Below are positions 41,904-49,932 of a stretch of DNA of 64,000 nucleotides, one piece after another. Position 1 is the first letter of the stretch; every line of letters starts with the position of its first letter. A program made the translations under genes and the position numbers. Location: contig NZ_SMBU01000002.1 of the NCBI RefSeq assembly GCF_004342485.1, forward strand, positions 1-64,000, written 5' to 3'. The notes under the pieces were generated by a model. It searched no databases. It was not told the origin of the DNA and saw only the letters and a list, made by a program, of their open reading frames with translations. This DNA comes from Roseateles saccharophilus. GTDB taxonomy: Bacteria; Pseudomonadota; Gammaproteobacteria; Burkholderiales; Burkholderiaceae_C.

Positions 41904-42352
41904 TGCACGCGATTGACCTGCAAGTGCTCGACGCCCGCATGGCCGAGCAGATCCCCGCCTACGCCACGCCCGGCAGCGCCGGCCTCGACCTGCGCGCCTG
42001 CCTGGACGCGGCCATCACGCTGGCCCCGGGCCAGACGACGCTGATCCCCACCGGCCTGGCCATCCACATCGGCGACCCGGGCTTGGCCGCCATCATCCTG
42101 CCCCGCTCGGGCCTGGGTCACAAACACGGCATCGTGCTGGGCAACCTCGTGGGCCTGATCGACAGCGACTACCAGGGCCAGCTGATGGTGAGCTGCTGGA
42201 ACCGCGGCCAGGCAGAGTTCACCATCCAGCCCTTCGAGCGCATCGCGCAACTCGTCATCGTGCCGGTCGTGCAGGCGACGTTCCGGCGCGTGGACAGCTT
42301 CGATGCCTCCGAACGCGGTGCAGGTGGATTCGGCTCTACAGGCAAGGGCTGA
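41903..42352 (+). CDS. dut: dUTP diphosphatase
   Basis: A 149-residue trimeric dUTPase that hydrolyses dUTP to dUMP, protecting DNA from uracil. Five family motifs are visible, including [43 protein letters not shown] and the C-terminal P-loop-like [12 protein letters not shown]. The dfp/coaBC-dut pair is a widely conserved neighbourhood. Last gene of the long plus-strand run. Confidence 0.97.
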   Translation: MHAIDLQVLDARMAEQIPAYATPGSAGLDLRACLDAAITLAPGQTTLIPTGLAIHIGDPGLAAIILPRSGLGHKHGIVLGNLVGLIDSDYQGQLMVSCWNRGQAEFTIQPFERIAQLVIVPVVQATFRRVDSFDASERGAGGFGSTGKG

Positions 42353-42373
42353 ATTGAGTTTCTGAATCAGTTG

Positions 42374-42404
42374 GGGACAGAGCTTGCTCCGCTCGGTCTG
42401 TCCC
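42374..42404. terminator. Inverted repeat between convergent dut and slyD-like genes
   Basis: GGGACAGA (42374-42381) pairs with TCTGTCCC (42397-42404), with an inner GAGC/GCTC pair. It lies between two convergent genes, so it may terminate both, although T-runs are short (CAATTAAT after it on the plus strand). Confidence 0.45.
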
Positions 42405-42408
42405 GCAA

Positions 42409-42927
42409 TTAATGAAGACTCTCGTCCGGCGGTGCACCGGTCTGCACCATGAAGATGGGTTCACCCACTGAGCCGGCCTGGGCCTCTTCCTCGGTCGCCG
42501 GGCGCACGTCCAGCAGCTTCAGGTGCATGCGCAGTCCGATGCCGGCGAGCGGATGGTTGCCGTCCAGCACGACATGCTCCGGGTAGACCTCGGTGACGGT
42601 GTAGACCGCGTCGGGCATGCCTTCGGTGACGGCGCCTTCGGGCAGGCCCTCGAATTGCATGCCGGGCTCGACATCCTTGGGGAACAGGCTGCGGGCCTCG
42701 AAGCAGACGAGGCCGGAGTCATAGTCGCCGAAGGCCTCCTCGGGCTGCAGCGCGAGATCGGTCTCGAAGCCGACTTCCTGGCCCTCCAGTGCGGCCTCGA
42801 CCTTGGCGAACAGGTCGTCGCCCCCGAGCAGGAATTCCATCGGTTCGGCCAGCTCGTCGATGAGCTGGCCTTGGGCATCGTCGAGTCTCCAGCGCAGGGA
42901 GACGACACAGGGGCGGGTCACTTGCAT
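42409..42927 (-). CDS. FKBP-type peptidyl-prolyl isomerase, SlyD-like
   Basis: A 172-residue two-domain protein: a split FKBP domain (LIDELAEPMEFLLGGDDLF, then HPLAGIGLRMHLKLLDV) with an inserted IF chaperone domain between (about residues 68-125). SlyD proteins assist folding and, when they carry a His/Cys tail, nickel delivery; this one ends GAPPDESLH and has no metal-binding tail. Convergent with dut and divergent from the ribosomal oxygenase gene, 41 bases apart. Confidence 0.88.
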   Translation of the reverse strand: MQVTRPCVVSLRWRLDDAQGQLIDELAEPMEFLLGGDDLFAKVEAALEGQEVGFETDLALQPEEAFGDYDSGLVCFEARSLFPKDVEPGMQFEGLPEGAVTEGMPDAVYTVTEVYPEHVVLDGNHPLAGIGLRMHLKLLDVRPATEEEAQAGSVGEPIFMVQTGAPPDESLH

Positions 42928-42968
42928 GAGATCAATTTTCCCACAGCCCCTCTCGGCACAATGACCGC

Positions 42969-44084
42969 ATGCAGATCGACCACCCGACCCCCATGCTCGC
43001 CGGCCTCAGCCCGGCCCAGTTCATGCGCAAGCATTGGCAGAAGAAGCCGCTGCTGGTGCGTCAGGCCTTTGCCGACGCGACGCCGCCGGCGGCGTTGAAG
43101 GAGCTGGCCGCGCTGGCCGCACGCGACGACGTCGAAAGCCGTCTCGTCACCGCCTTCGACGGCAACTGGAAACTCAGGCATGGCCCCATCGCCCGCCTGC
43201 CGGCGATGAGCAAGCCTGGCTGGACGTTGCTGGTGCAGGGTCTGGACCAACATCTTGCCGAAGCGCGTGCGCTGCTGGACCTGTTCCGCTTCGCGCCCGA
43301 TGCCCGGCTGGATGACCTAATGCTGTCCGTCGCCAGCGATGGCGGCGGCGTCGGGCCGCATTTCGATTCCTACGACGTCTTCCTGATCCAGCTTACCGGC
43401 CGGCGCCGCTGGCGCATCGCGCCGCAGAAGGATGCTGTGCTGCGCGACGACGTGCCGCTGAAGATCATTGCCAACTTCAAGCCCGAGCAGGAGTTCGTGC
43501 TGGAGGCGGGCGACATGCTCTACCTGCCGCCTGGCTGGGCCCATGACGGCATTGCTGTCGGCGCCGGCTGCATGACGGCCTCGGTGGGCTTTCGTGCGTC
43601 GACCGCCGAGGCGCTGGCGGCAGAGTTGCTGCCGCGCCTGCTGGACGACGTCGACGACGCCGGCAAGCTCTACGCCGACCCGCGCCAGGAGGCCGTCACC
43701 CAGCCGGCCCAGGTGCCGGCCGCGCTGCTGGACTTCGCGCGCCGCGCCGTCGAAGCCGCCGTGCAGCGGCCGCGGGCGCTTGAGCGCGCGCTGGGCGAGG
43801 CGCTGACCGAGCCCAAGGCCAAGGTCTGGTTCGAGCCGGGCGACGTGTTGCCGCCGGGGCAGGGCGCGCGGCTCGACCGGCGCAGCCGCATGCTCTATGA
43901 CGCGGCGCATGTCTTCCTGAACGGCGAGAGCTTCCGCGCCGGCGGCAGCGATGCGACGCTGATGCGCCGGCTTGCCGATGGTCGCGAGCTGATTGCGGCT
44001 GATGTGGCGCGCCTGTCGCCCGGCGCACGCGAGCTGCTCGATCAGTGGGCCGAGGACGGCTGGGTGCAGCCGCTCTGCGAATGA
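42969..44084 (+). CDS. JmjC/cupin ribosomal oxygenase (RoxA/YcfD-like)
   Basis: A 371-residue Fe(II)/2-oxoglutarate oxygenase. The metal triad is HFDSYD (HxD) near residue 135 and the His of LPPGWAHDG near 195, within a JmjC-type cupin; a dimerisation region and a C-terminal winged-helix-like part follow. E. coli YcfD hydroxylates an arginine of ribosomal protein L16. AFMRKHWQKKPLL-type N-terminus (here QFMRKHWQKKPLLVRQAF) is characteristic. Its stop overlaps the next ATG (ATGA), so a partner is co-translated. Confidence 0.92.
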   Translation: MQIDHPTPMLAGLSPAQFMRKHWQKKPLLVRQAFADATPPAALKELAALAARDDVESRLVTAFDGNWKLRHGPIARLPAMSKPGWTLLVQGLDQHLAEARALLDLFRFAPDARLDDLMLSVASDGGGVGPHFDSYDVFLIQLTGRRRWRIAPQKDAVLRDDVPLKIIANFKPEQEFVLEAGDMLYLPPGWAHDGIAVGAGCMTASVGFRASTAEALAAELLPRLLDDVDDAGKLYADPRQEAVTQPAQVPAALLDFARRAVEAAVQRPRALERALGEALTEPKAKVWFEPGDVLPPGQGARLDRRSRMLYDAAHVFLNGESFRAGGSDATLMRRLADGRELIAADVARLSPGARELLDQWAEDGWVQPLCE

Positions 44085-44575
44085 GCCCGCAAGGCTTTGC
44101 CGGCCGCGCCGATTTCCAGCGCCTGCTGGTCGAGACCCTGGCCTGGGCCGGCGCACAGGGCCTGCGCGAACTGCATGCCTGGGACGCGAGCTTCGTCGAC
44201 TGGCCGCTGTCCGACGCTACGGCCCTCGCTGCGCTGACGACCTGGGCGCGGCCCGGGCGCCAGTTGCATCTGCTGGCCCTGCAGTACGACGACATCGCGA
44301 GGCGCCATCCGCGCTTCGTGCGCTGGCGGCGCGACTACGCGCACTGCGTGACGGCTCGTGTCGTCGAGCCCGAACTCAGGCTGGAGGCGGCGCCCGAAAG
44401 CTTGCTGCTGGCTGTCGGCGAACAGGCGATGTTGAGCCTGCGGCTTTTCGATCGCCACCTCTGGCGCGGCGAACTGGCCCTGGGGGCGGCCGAATATCAG
44501 CGTGGCCTGGAGTGGTTTGATGCCCTGGCGCAACGTTCCAGCGAATCATTTGCGCCAACGACTTTGGGACTATGA
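44081..44575 (+). CDS. Protein of unknown function coupled to the ribosomal oxygenase
   Basis: A 164-residue soluble protein without signal or membrane segment. It contains RELHAWDASFVDWPLSDATA, a hydrophobic strand LHLLALQYDDIARRHPRF, and WRRDYAHCVTARVVEPEL, a layout vaguely like phospholipase-D-fold domains that recognise an acceptor, but I see no HKD motif. ATGA overlap with the oxygenase gene suggests a related task. I cannot assign a family with confidence. Confidence 0.8.
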   Translation: MSPQGFAGRADFQRLLVETLAWAGAQGLRELHAWDASFVDWPLSDATALAALTTWARPGRQLHLLALQYDDIARRHPRFVRWRRDYAHCVTARVVEPELRLEAAPESLLLAVGEQAMLSLRLFDRHLWRGELALGAAEYQRGLEWFDALAQRSSESFAPTTLGL

Positions 44576-44597
44576 GTCTTTGTGACATGCCAACCCC

Positions 44598-44737
44598 TAT
44601 AATCAGTGGCTAGGCGAGGGAAGCGCTCGAGGTTTTCCGCGTCTTGTTCTGTCGGGGTCGGCAGTCGGTGCAAGAAACACTGGCGCTCGACCCCAAAGTT
44701 ATGGTGTGCACCGTCGTTTAAACGTTTGAGGGCAAGT
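44598..44737 (+). promoter_or_regulatory. Perfect -10 box and long leader of the small lipoprotein gene
   Basis: TATAAT occurs at 44598-44603. TTGTGA at 44580-44585 is the only -35-like hexamer but is 12 bases away, too close, so an activator or extended contacts may be needed. The leader of about 125 bases can pair GGGGTCG with CGACCCC (about 44655-44697), hinting at a structured 5' untranslated region. Confidence 0.4.
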
Positions 44738-44941
44738 ATGAAAAAGTCGATCCTGTTGGCTTCCCTGCTGGCTGCCGTTGCTCTGACCGCTTGCAGCAAG
44801 AAGGAAGAGCCCAAGGTTGAAGCGCCCGCTCCCGTCGCCGCCGCTTCGGCCGTGGTTGAGGCCGCTTCTGCTGCCGCCAGCGCCGTTGACACGGCCGCTT
44901 CGGCCGTCGTGGACGCTGCCGCTTCGGCCGCTTCGAAGTAA
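44738..44941 (+). CDS. Small alanine-rich lipoprotein
   Basis: A 67-residue protein with lipobox LLAAVALTACSKKEE (Cys near residue 19), an acidic-basic linker and about 40 residues in which A-S-A-V and A-A-S repeats dominate, forming a likely amphipathic helix reminiscent of small Lpp-like envelope spacers. Codon choice is less GC-biased in places (GCT, TCG), as in strongly expressed genes. It has its own promoter-like region and a strong terminator, so it looks like an abundant monocistronic envelope protein. Function unknown. Confidence 0.85.
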   Translation: MKKSILLASLLAAVALTACSKKEEPKVEAPAPVAAASAVVEAASAAASAVDTAASAVVDAAASAASK

Positions 44942-44960
44942 TCACTTCGTCCCCACGGAA

Positions 44961-44996
44961 AAAGCCGTCGCTGCTCAGGCAGCGGCGGCTTTTTTC
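44961..44996 (+). terminator. Strong Rho-independent terminator
   Basis: AAAGCCG-CGCTGC (44961-44974) pairs with GCAGCG-CGGCTTT (44979-44992), with one mismatch and a four-base TCAG loop, followed by a T-rich tail. It ends the small lipoprotein transcript; the remaining 74 bases to the next gene hold nothing else. Confidence 0.9.
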
Positions 44997-45070
44997 TTTT
45001 CCGGCTCCGAATCGCACCCCCTGTCGGAAGCAGAACCTTGCCTGACGCGGCCCGGGAGGGCTTGAGCGGT

Positions 45071-45850
45071 TCAGTGCAGTTGGAGCCAGTCAAAACCCAG
45101 CGCCGGGTCGGCCACGCGAACGTCGGCCGGGGCGCAGCCCAGCGCGGCGGCCAGTGCGTCGCGGGCCAGTGCAGGTGAGTTGTTTCGCTCGCTGAGGTGG
45201 GCGGCAACGACATCGCGCAACGCGGGGTGCTGGCAGCGCGCAAGCAGATCGGCGGCGGCAGCATTGGACAGGTGGCCGTGGCTGCCGAGGATGCGTTTCT
45301 TCAGTGACGGCGGGTAGGGCCCGTCGCGCAGCAACGCCACGTCATGGTTGCATTCCAGCAGCAGGGCCTGGCAGCCTGCGAGTGCGCCGGCAACATCGTC
45401 AGGCGCACTGCCGAGGTCGGTGACGATGCCAAGCCTTGCGGCGCCATCGTGCAGCGTGAGCTGCAGCGGCTCCTGGGCGTCGTGAGGCACGGCGAAAGGC
45501 CGCACTTCCAGATCGCCCAGCGCGATGGCCTCGGCGCCCTTCGCGATGCGTAGCAGGGCGGGGTCGAAGTCGGCATTGCCAACGGCACGCCAGGTGCCGC
45601 GGCTCATGATCAGCGGCAGGCGGTGCCGGCTTGCGAAGGCCAGCGCGCAGCCGATGTGGTCGCCGTGCTCGTGGGTGATGAAGACGGCATCCAACTCGGC
45701 CGGCTCGCAGCCGGCGCGGGCCAGGCGGCGCGTCAGCTCGCGCATGCTGAAGCCGGCGTCGACGAGCAGCCGCGTGCTCGTGATGCCCTGGCTGGCCTCG
45801 ATGAGTGTCGCGTTGCCGGCGCTGCCGCTGCCGAGGCTGCAGAAACGCAT
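45071..45850 (-). CDS. MBL-fold metallo-hydrolase (WalJ/YycJ-like)
   Basis: A 259-residue metallo-beta-lactamase-fold hydrolase. The metal motif is FITHEHGDHIG, with further His/Asp ligands in AVPHDAQEP, GIVTDLGSA and GSHGHLSNAAA. The start MRFCSLGSGSAGNATLIEA is typical of the YycJ/WalJ group, suggested to act on nucleic acids or in cell-wall homeostasis; the substrate is unknown. ATG 45850 follows a GTG at 45853 that could also serve. Third gene of the dapA-bamC run on the minus strand. Confidence 0.87.
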   Translation of the reverse strand: MRFCSLGSGSAGNATLIEASQGITSTRLLVDAGFSMRELTRRLARAGCEPAELDAVFITHEHGDHIGCALAFASRHRLPLIMSRGTWRAVGNADFDPALLRIAKGAEAIALGDLEVRPFAVPHDAQEPLQLTLHDGAARLGIVTDLGSAPDDVAGALAGCQALLLECNHDVALLRDGPYPPSLKKRILGSHGHLSNAAAADLLARCQHPALRDVVAAHLSERNNSPALARDALAAALGCAPADVRVADPALGFDWLQLH

Positions 45851-45890
45851 CACGGCATGCGGGCCCTGCCGGGCGACCGGCGCAGCGGGC

Positions 45891-47075
45891 TTATTTCAGA
45901 TCGTCCATCAGCAACGACAGGATGCGCTTGGCGTTGTCGTCGGCGATGGACTGGCCGCGGTCGTCCAGGATGCTGACCGTGCTCTTCGCGCCGTCGGCCT
46001 TGACCGACACGCGATAGCGCACCGGAGACGCGGCCTTGGCGCCGAACAGGCGCTGGAAGAAGTTGGGCTCGTCCTTGCCGGCCTGCTCGGGGTCGGCATA
46101 GCGCAGGTAGAACAGGCCGGCCGCGCGGTCGCGGTCCTCGATCGTGAAGCCATGGCGGTCCAGCGACAGGCCGACGCGGCGCCAGGCGCGGTCGAAGCCG
46201 TCGGCGACGCTGAGGCGGTCGGGCACTTCGGACAGCGGGCGGCGAGCCTTGGGCGCCTCGCCACCGACCTTCAGCGTGCTGGTCGTGACGGGTGCCGGCT
46301 GGCCGGCCTCGGCGACGACGGCCTTGGCCGCGTCTTCCTTGCCGCCGAGCTTGAGCATCAGGTGCGACAGCATCTCGGCTTCGAGATAGGGGTCGCTCGG
46401 GCGGCCCTGCCAGGCGGTCGAGTCGCGGCCGGAGGTGGTGTAGACCTCCTGCATACCGCGGTGGCTGATGAAGATGTCGGTGCCGCCGGCGCTGCCGGTG
46501 CCGCGCTCGACGCGGGTGCGATACATGTCGCGTTCACCGGTCGAGTACAGGCCGTCGAAGACCTTGCCGATGGTCGAGCGGATGAAGTCGTTGGGCAACT
46601 TGGCGCGGTTCTCGCCCCAGTTGGTTTCCATGACGCCGATCTCGGGCTGCTCCTTGACGACCTCGAGGCCGCGCTCCTGCCAGAAGCTGCGCAGCTGCGG
46701 CCAGAGCTGTTCGGGCGTGGCCGAGACATGCAGCCAGCGGTCGGTGCCGCTGCGCTCCAGGTGGATGTCGCCGATGGCATTGGTCGCCACGCTGCCGGCC
46801 ACCAGGGACTGGGCGTTCGTCGAGTTGGCCGGCTTGACGGCGGACAGCTGGGAGGCCGTGATCGAGCCGCCCTGCACCTGGGCGCGGTTGTCCTTGGCGA
46901 GCTGGGTCAGGTCGGGCGGGACTTCCAGGCCCTGGGTCTGCTTGGCCGCGGCGCGGTAGTCGACCTTGTCGCTCGAGAAGAGGCTGTCAACGGTGCTGCA
47001 GCCGGCGAGCGACAGGACAAAGGCCGTGCAGGCCAGGCGGGTCGCCGACGGGCGAATCGAGAGAAGGGACGTCAC
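45891..47075 (-). CDS. bamC: Outer membrane protein assembly factor BamC
   Basis: A 394-residue lipoprotein of the BAM complex, which inserts beta-barrels into the outer membrane. The signal ends in lipobox FVLSLAGC; an unstructured segment that contacts BamD follows (VDYRAAAKQTQGLEVPPDLT), then two helix-grip domains (about residues 105-215 and 280-394). GTG 47075 places the lipobox correctly and follows GGAG at a suitable distance. It lies 66 bases after dapA, the conserved dapA-bamC order. Confidence 0.93.
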   Translation of the reverse strand: MTSLLSIRPSATRLACTAFVLSLAGCSTVDSLFSSDKVDYRAAAKQTQGLEVPPDLTQLAKDNRAQVQGGSITASQLSAVKPANSTNAQSLVAGSVATNAIGDIHLERSGTDRWLHVSATPEQLWPQLRSFWQERGLEVVKEQPEIGVMETNWGENRAKLPNDFIRSTIGKVFDGLYSTGERDMYRTRVERGTGSAGGTDIFISHRGMQEVYTTSGRDSTAWQGRPSDPYLEAEMLSHLMLKLGGKEDAAKAVVAEAGQPAPVTTSTLKVGGEAPKARRPLSEVPDRLSVADGFDRAWRRVGLSLDRHGFTIEDRDRAAGLFYLRYADPEQAGKDEPNFFQRLFGAKAASPVRYRVSVKADGAKSTVSILDDRGQSIADDNAKRILSLLMDDLK

Positions 47076-47141
47076 GCTGGAAATCTCCGGGGAACAAGGG
47101 CGCCGGGCAAGGCCGGCGCAGCCGCGCATTAGACCAGAGGC

Positions 47142-48023
47142 TCAGGCCAGTCCGGCTTCGGTCATGGCCTGGCCGACGCCGGCCTGGCCGGCCGCGGTCA
47201 GCGGCGTGATGGGCAGGCGCACCGTGGCGCCGCAGCGGCCCAGGCGCGACAGCGCCCACTTGGCCGGCGCGGGGCTGGGTTCGCAGAACAGCTGCTTGTG
47301 CAGGCCGAGCAGCTTGAGGTGGATCTTGCGGGCCTCCAGCGCGTTGCCGGCCATCGCCAGGCGGCACATTTCGGCCATTTCGCGCGGTGCGACGTTGGCC
47401 GTCACGCTGACATTGCCGTGGCCGCCGAGCAGCATCAGCGCCACCGCCGTGCCGTCGTCGCCAGAATAGACGTGGAAGCCCTCGGGCGCGTGCTTGATCA
47501 GGTAGGCGGCGCGCTCGATGTTGCCGGTGGCCTCCTTGACGCCGAAGACGCCGGGCAGCGACGCGCAGCGCAGCGTGGTCTCGGGCAGCATGTCCGCAAC
47601 GGTCCGGCCGGGCACGTTGTAGAGCATCATCGGGATGTCCACGGCCTCGGCGATGGCCTTGAAGTGCTGGTAGATGCCTTCCTGCGAGGGCTTGTTGTAG
47701 TAGGGCACGACGGACAGCGTGCAGTCGGCGCCGACCTCCTTGGCATAGCGGCTCAGCTCGATGGCCTCGGCCGTCGAGTTGGCGCCGGTGCCGGCCAGGA
47801 TGGGAACGCGGCCCTTGGCGTGCTCGACCGCGATGCGGATGATTTCGCGGTTCTCTTCCATGCTGACGGTGGGCGACTCACCGGTCGTGCCAACGACGCC
47901 GACGCAGGCCGTGCCGGCCTCGATATGCCAGTCGATCAGGCGGCGCATTGCGGGAAAGTCGATGCTGCCGTCCTCGTTCATGGGCGTGACGAGGGCGACG
48001 ATGCTGCCGAGGATGGGCTTCAT
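47142..48023 (-). CDS. dapA: 4-hydroxy-tetrahydrodipicolinate synthase
   Basis: A 293-residue enzyme that condenses pyruvate with aspartate semialdehyde for lysine and peptidoglycan synthesis. The Schiff-base Lys is in [18 protein letters not shown] binds the pyruvate carboxylate, and Tyr of [12 protein letters not shown] is the proton relay. Start ATG 48023 is preceded by AGGAG-like purines. Followed by bamC on the same strand. Confidence 0.97.
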   Translation of the reverse strand: MKPILGSIVALVTPMNEDGSIDFPAMRRLIDWHIEAGTACVGVVGTTGESPTVSMEENREIIRIAVEHAKGRVPILAGTGANSTAEAIELSRYAKEVGADCTLSVVPYYNKPSQEGIYQHFKAIAEAVDIPMMLYNVPGRTVADMLPETTLRCASLPGVFGVKEATGNIERAAYLIKHAPEGFHVYSGDDGTAVALMLLGGHGNVSVTANVAPREMAEMCRLAMAGNALEARKIHLKLLGLHKQLFCEPSPAPAKWALSRLGRCGATVRLPITPLTAAGQAGVGQAMTEAGLA

Positions 48024-48064
48024 GGTTGAAAAGTCTTAAGGAGTCGGTTGATTTTAGGCCGCTG

Positions 48065-48577
48065 TCATCGTGACTCGGGCGGCCGGATGGCCGCAACGCG
48101 CTGCACGAAGCGTGGGTTGACGTCGCTCTCGAACAGGTCTTCGTAAGCCGCGATGTGCCAATCGCCGCAGACGCGCAGCAGTTCGCCGCGCTGAAGCAGG
48201 AAGTCGGGCCGTGACGGCCGGCCGATGGTCTGCTGGCCATCGGCGAAGGTTTCCCAGATCAGCCAGCCGCCGGGCTTGACGGCGGACTTGATGCTGTCGA
48301 ACAGCGGGCGCCACAGGTAGTTGCAGACGACGACCAGGTCGAAGGCCCGGCCCCGAAGTGGCCATGGGCTGTTCTCGATGTCGGCGTCGACGATCTCGGC
48401 CTGTGCCCGCAGCGGCGCAGTGGCCGCCGTGTCGCGGTCGACGCCGGTGACCTGCCAGCCGGTCTTGGTCAGCCAGGCCAGATTGCGGCCCGAGCCGCAG
48501 GCCAGGTCCAGCGCCGTGCCGGGTGGGGTGGGCGCGAAACGCTGCAGCCAGGCCGAGTGCCGGGAAGGGGCGGTCAT
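48065..48577 (-). CDS. SAM-dependent methyltransferase
   Basis: A 170-residue class I methyltransferase: TALDLACGSGRNLAWL (motif I), VTGVDRDTAA (acidic end of strand 2), IVDADIENSPWPL and FDLVVVCNYLWRPLF. The compact size and TehB/YjhP-like motifs suggest a small-molecule or metalloid substrate, but it cannot be specified. ATG 48577 overlaps the stop of the upstream 41-residue gene (ATGA). Confidence 0.87.
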   Translation of the reverse strand: MTAPSRHSAWLQRFAPTPPGTALDLACGSGRNLAWLTKTGWQVTGVDRDTAATAPLRAQAEIVDADIENSPWPLRGRAFDLVVVCNYLWRPLFDSIKSAVKPGGWLIWETFADGQQTIGRPSRPDFLLQRGELLRVCGDWHIAAYEDLFESDVNPRFVQRVAAIRPPESR

Positions 48578-48699
48578 CCGAAGCAGGCCCAAATCTGCTC
48601 GCTGAGCTGGATCATGACGGCCGGGTGGCGGTAGGCCAGCATCGTCGCCGCCAGCACGGCGGCGGCGAGCAGCGGCAGGATCCAGCGGCGTGGCTTCAT
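48574..48699 (-). CDS. 41-residue membrane protein
   Basis: A 41-codon gene with one hydrophobic helix (ILPLLAAAVLAATMLAYRH) and tail LSEQIWACFG. It overlaps the MFS gene upstream and the methyltransferase gene downstream, both by ATGA, which makes translation very likely. No function is known to me. Confidence 0.7.
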   Translation of the reverse strand: MKPRRWILPLLAAAVLAATMLAYRHPAVMIQLSEQIWACFG

Positions 48700-49919
48700 G
48701 CCGGCTGCGCCTGCATCGGGCGCGCGATGGCAGTTTCGCGCACCGGCAGAGTGGTCAGCATGGCCATCACGCCCAGGCCGACGGCCAGCCACCAGACGAC
48801 GTCGTAGCTGCCGGTCGCGTCGTACAGCCGGCCGCCGAGCCAGACGCCCAGGAAGCTGCCGATCTGGTGGCTGAGGAAGACGAAGCCGCCCAACATGGAT
48901 AGGTGCTGGGCGCCGAAGATCTGCGCGACGACCGCATTCGTCGGCGGCACCGTGGACAACCACAGGAAGCCGATGACGGCGGCGAAGACGTAGACGCTGG
49001 CCGGCGTCAGCGGCAGCGAGATGAAGGCGACGATGGCGATGGAGCGCAGGCCGTAGATGGCTGACAGCAGATAGCGCTTAGGAAAGCGCTGGCCCAGCAT
49101 GCCGACGGCATAGGTGCCGAAGATGTTGAACAGGCCGATCAGCATCAGCGCGCCGGTCGACACGCCCAGCCCCAGGCCGTGGTCGCGCAGATAGCTGGGC
49201 AGGTGCACGCCGATGAAGACGACCTGGAAGCCGCAGACGAAATACCCGAGCATCAGCAGCTGGAAGCTGCGATAGCCGAAGGCCTCGCGCAACGCATGCC
49301 CGATGCTTTGGTGGCCGGCCGGGCCGCCCTTGGCGCGGCGCTCGCGCACGCCCAGGGCCAGCGGCAGGATCAGCAGGGCCGAGCCGGCCAGCAGATAGAG
49401 GGCGCTCTGCCAGCCGAGGCGGCCGATCAGCCAGGTCTCGACCGGGATCATGACGAACTGGCCGAAGGAGCCCGCCGCCGCGGCGACGCCGAAGGCCCAG
49501 GAGCGCTTCTCATCGGACACGGTGCGGCCCAGCACGCCGTAGATGACGGCATAGGTCGAGCCCGACTGCGCGATGCCGACCAGCACGCCGGCGCTGAGCG
49601 TGAAGGCCAGTGGATGGCTGGACACGGCCATCAGCAGCAGGCCCAGCGCGTACAGGAGACCACCGGCGATCAGAATTTTCCAGGCGCCGAAGCGATCGGC
49701 CAGCATGCCGGCGAAGGGGCCGGCGAAGCCCCAGGCCAGGTTCTGCACGGCCATCGCGAAGGAGAAGGTCTCGCGTGTCCAGCCGCGCTCGGTGATGATG
49801 GGCTGCAGCCAGAAGCCGAAGCCATGGCGTATGCCCATCGACAGCGTGACGATCATGGCGCCGCACAGCAGCACCTGCTGCACGGACAGGCTGGAGGCGG
49901 AGGGGCGGGCGGCGCTCAT
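48696..49919 (-). CDS. Major facilitator superfamily transporter
   Basis: A 407-residue, twelve-helix transporter of the oxalate/formate or monocarboxylate porter-like group. Family landmarks: GFGFWLQPIITERGWTRETF in helix 1-loop, GMLADRFGAWK (motif A), GSTYAVIYGVLGRTVSDEKR and the second-half WLSTVPPTNAVVAQIFG. The substrate is probably a small organic anion by family. First gene of a three-gene set with the 41-residue protein and the methyltransferase. Confidence 0.9.
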   Translation of the reverse strand: MSAARPSASSLSVQQVLLCGAMIVTLSMGIRHGFGFWLQPIITERGWTRETFSFAMAVQNLAWGFAGPFAGMLADRFGAWKILIAGGLLYALGLLLMAVSSHPLAFTLSAGVLVGIAQSGSTYAVIYGVLGRTVSDEKRSWAFGVAAAAGSFGQFVMIPVETWLIGRLGWQSALYLLAGSALLILPLALGVRERRAKGGPAGHQSIGHALREAFGYRSFQLLMLGYFVCGFQVVFIGVHLPSYLRDHGLGLGVSTGALMLIGLFNIFGTYAVGMLGQRFPKRYLLSAIYGLRSIAIVAFISLPLTPASVYVFAAVIGFLWLSTVPPTNAVVAQIFGAQHLSMLGGFVFLSHQIGSFLGVWLGGRLYDATGSYDVVWWLAVGLGVMAMLTTLPVRETAIARPMQAQPA

Positions 49920-49932
49920 CGGGCGAATGTAA

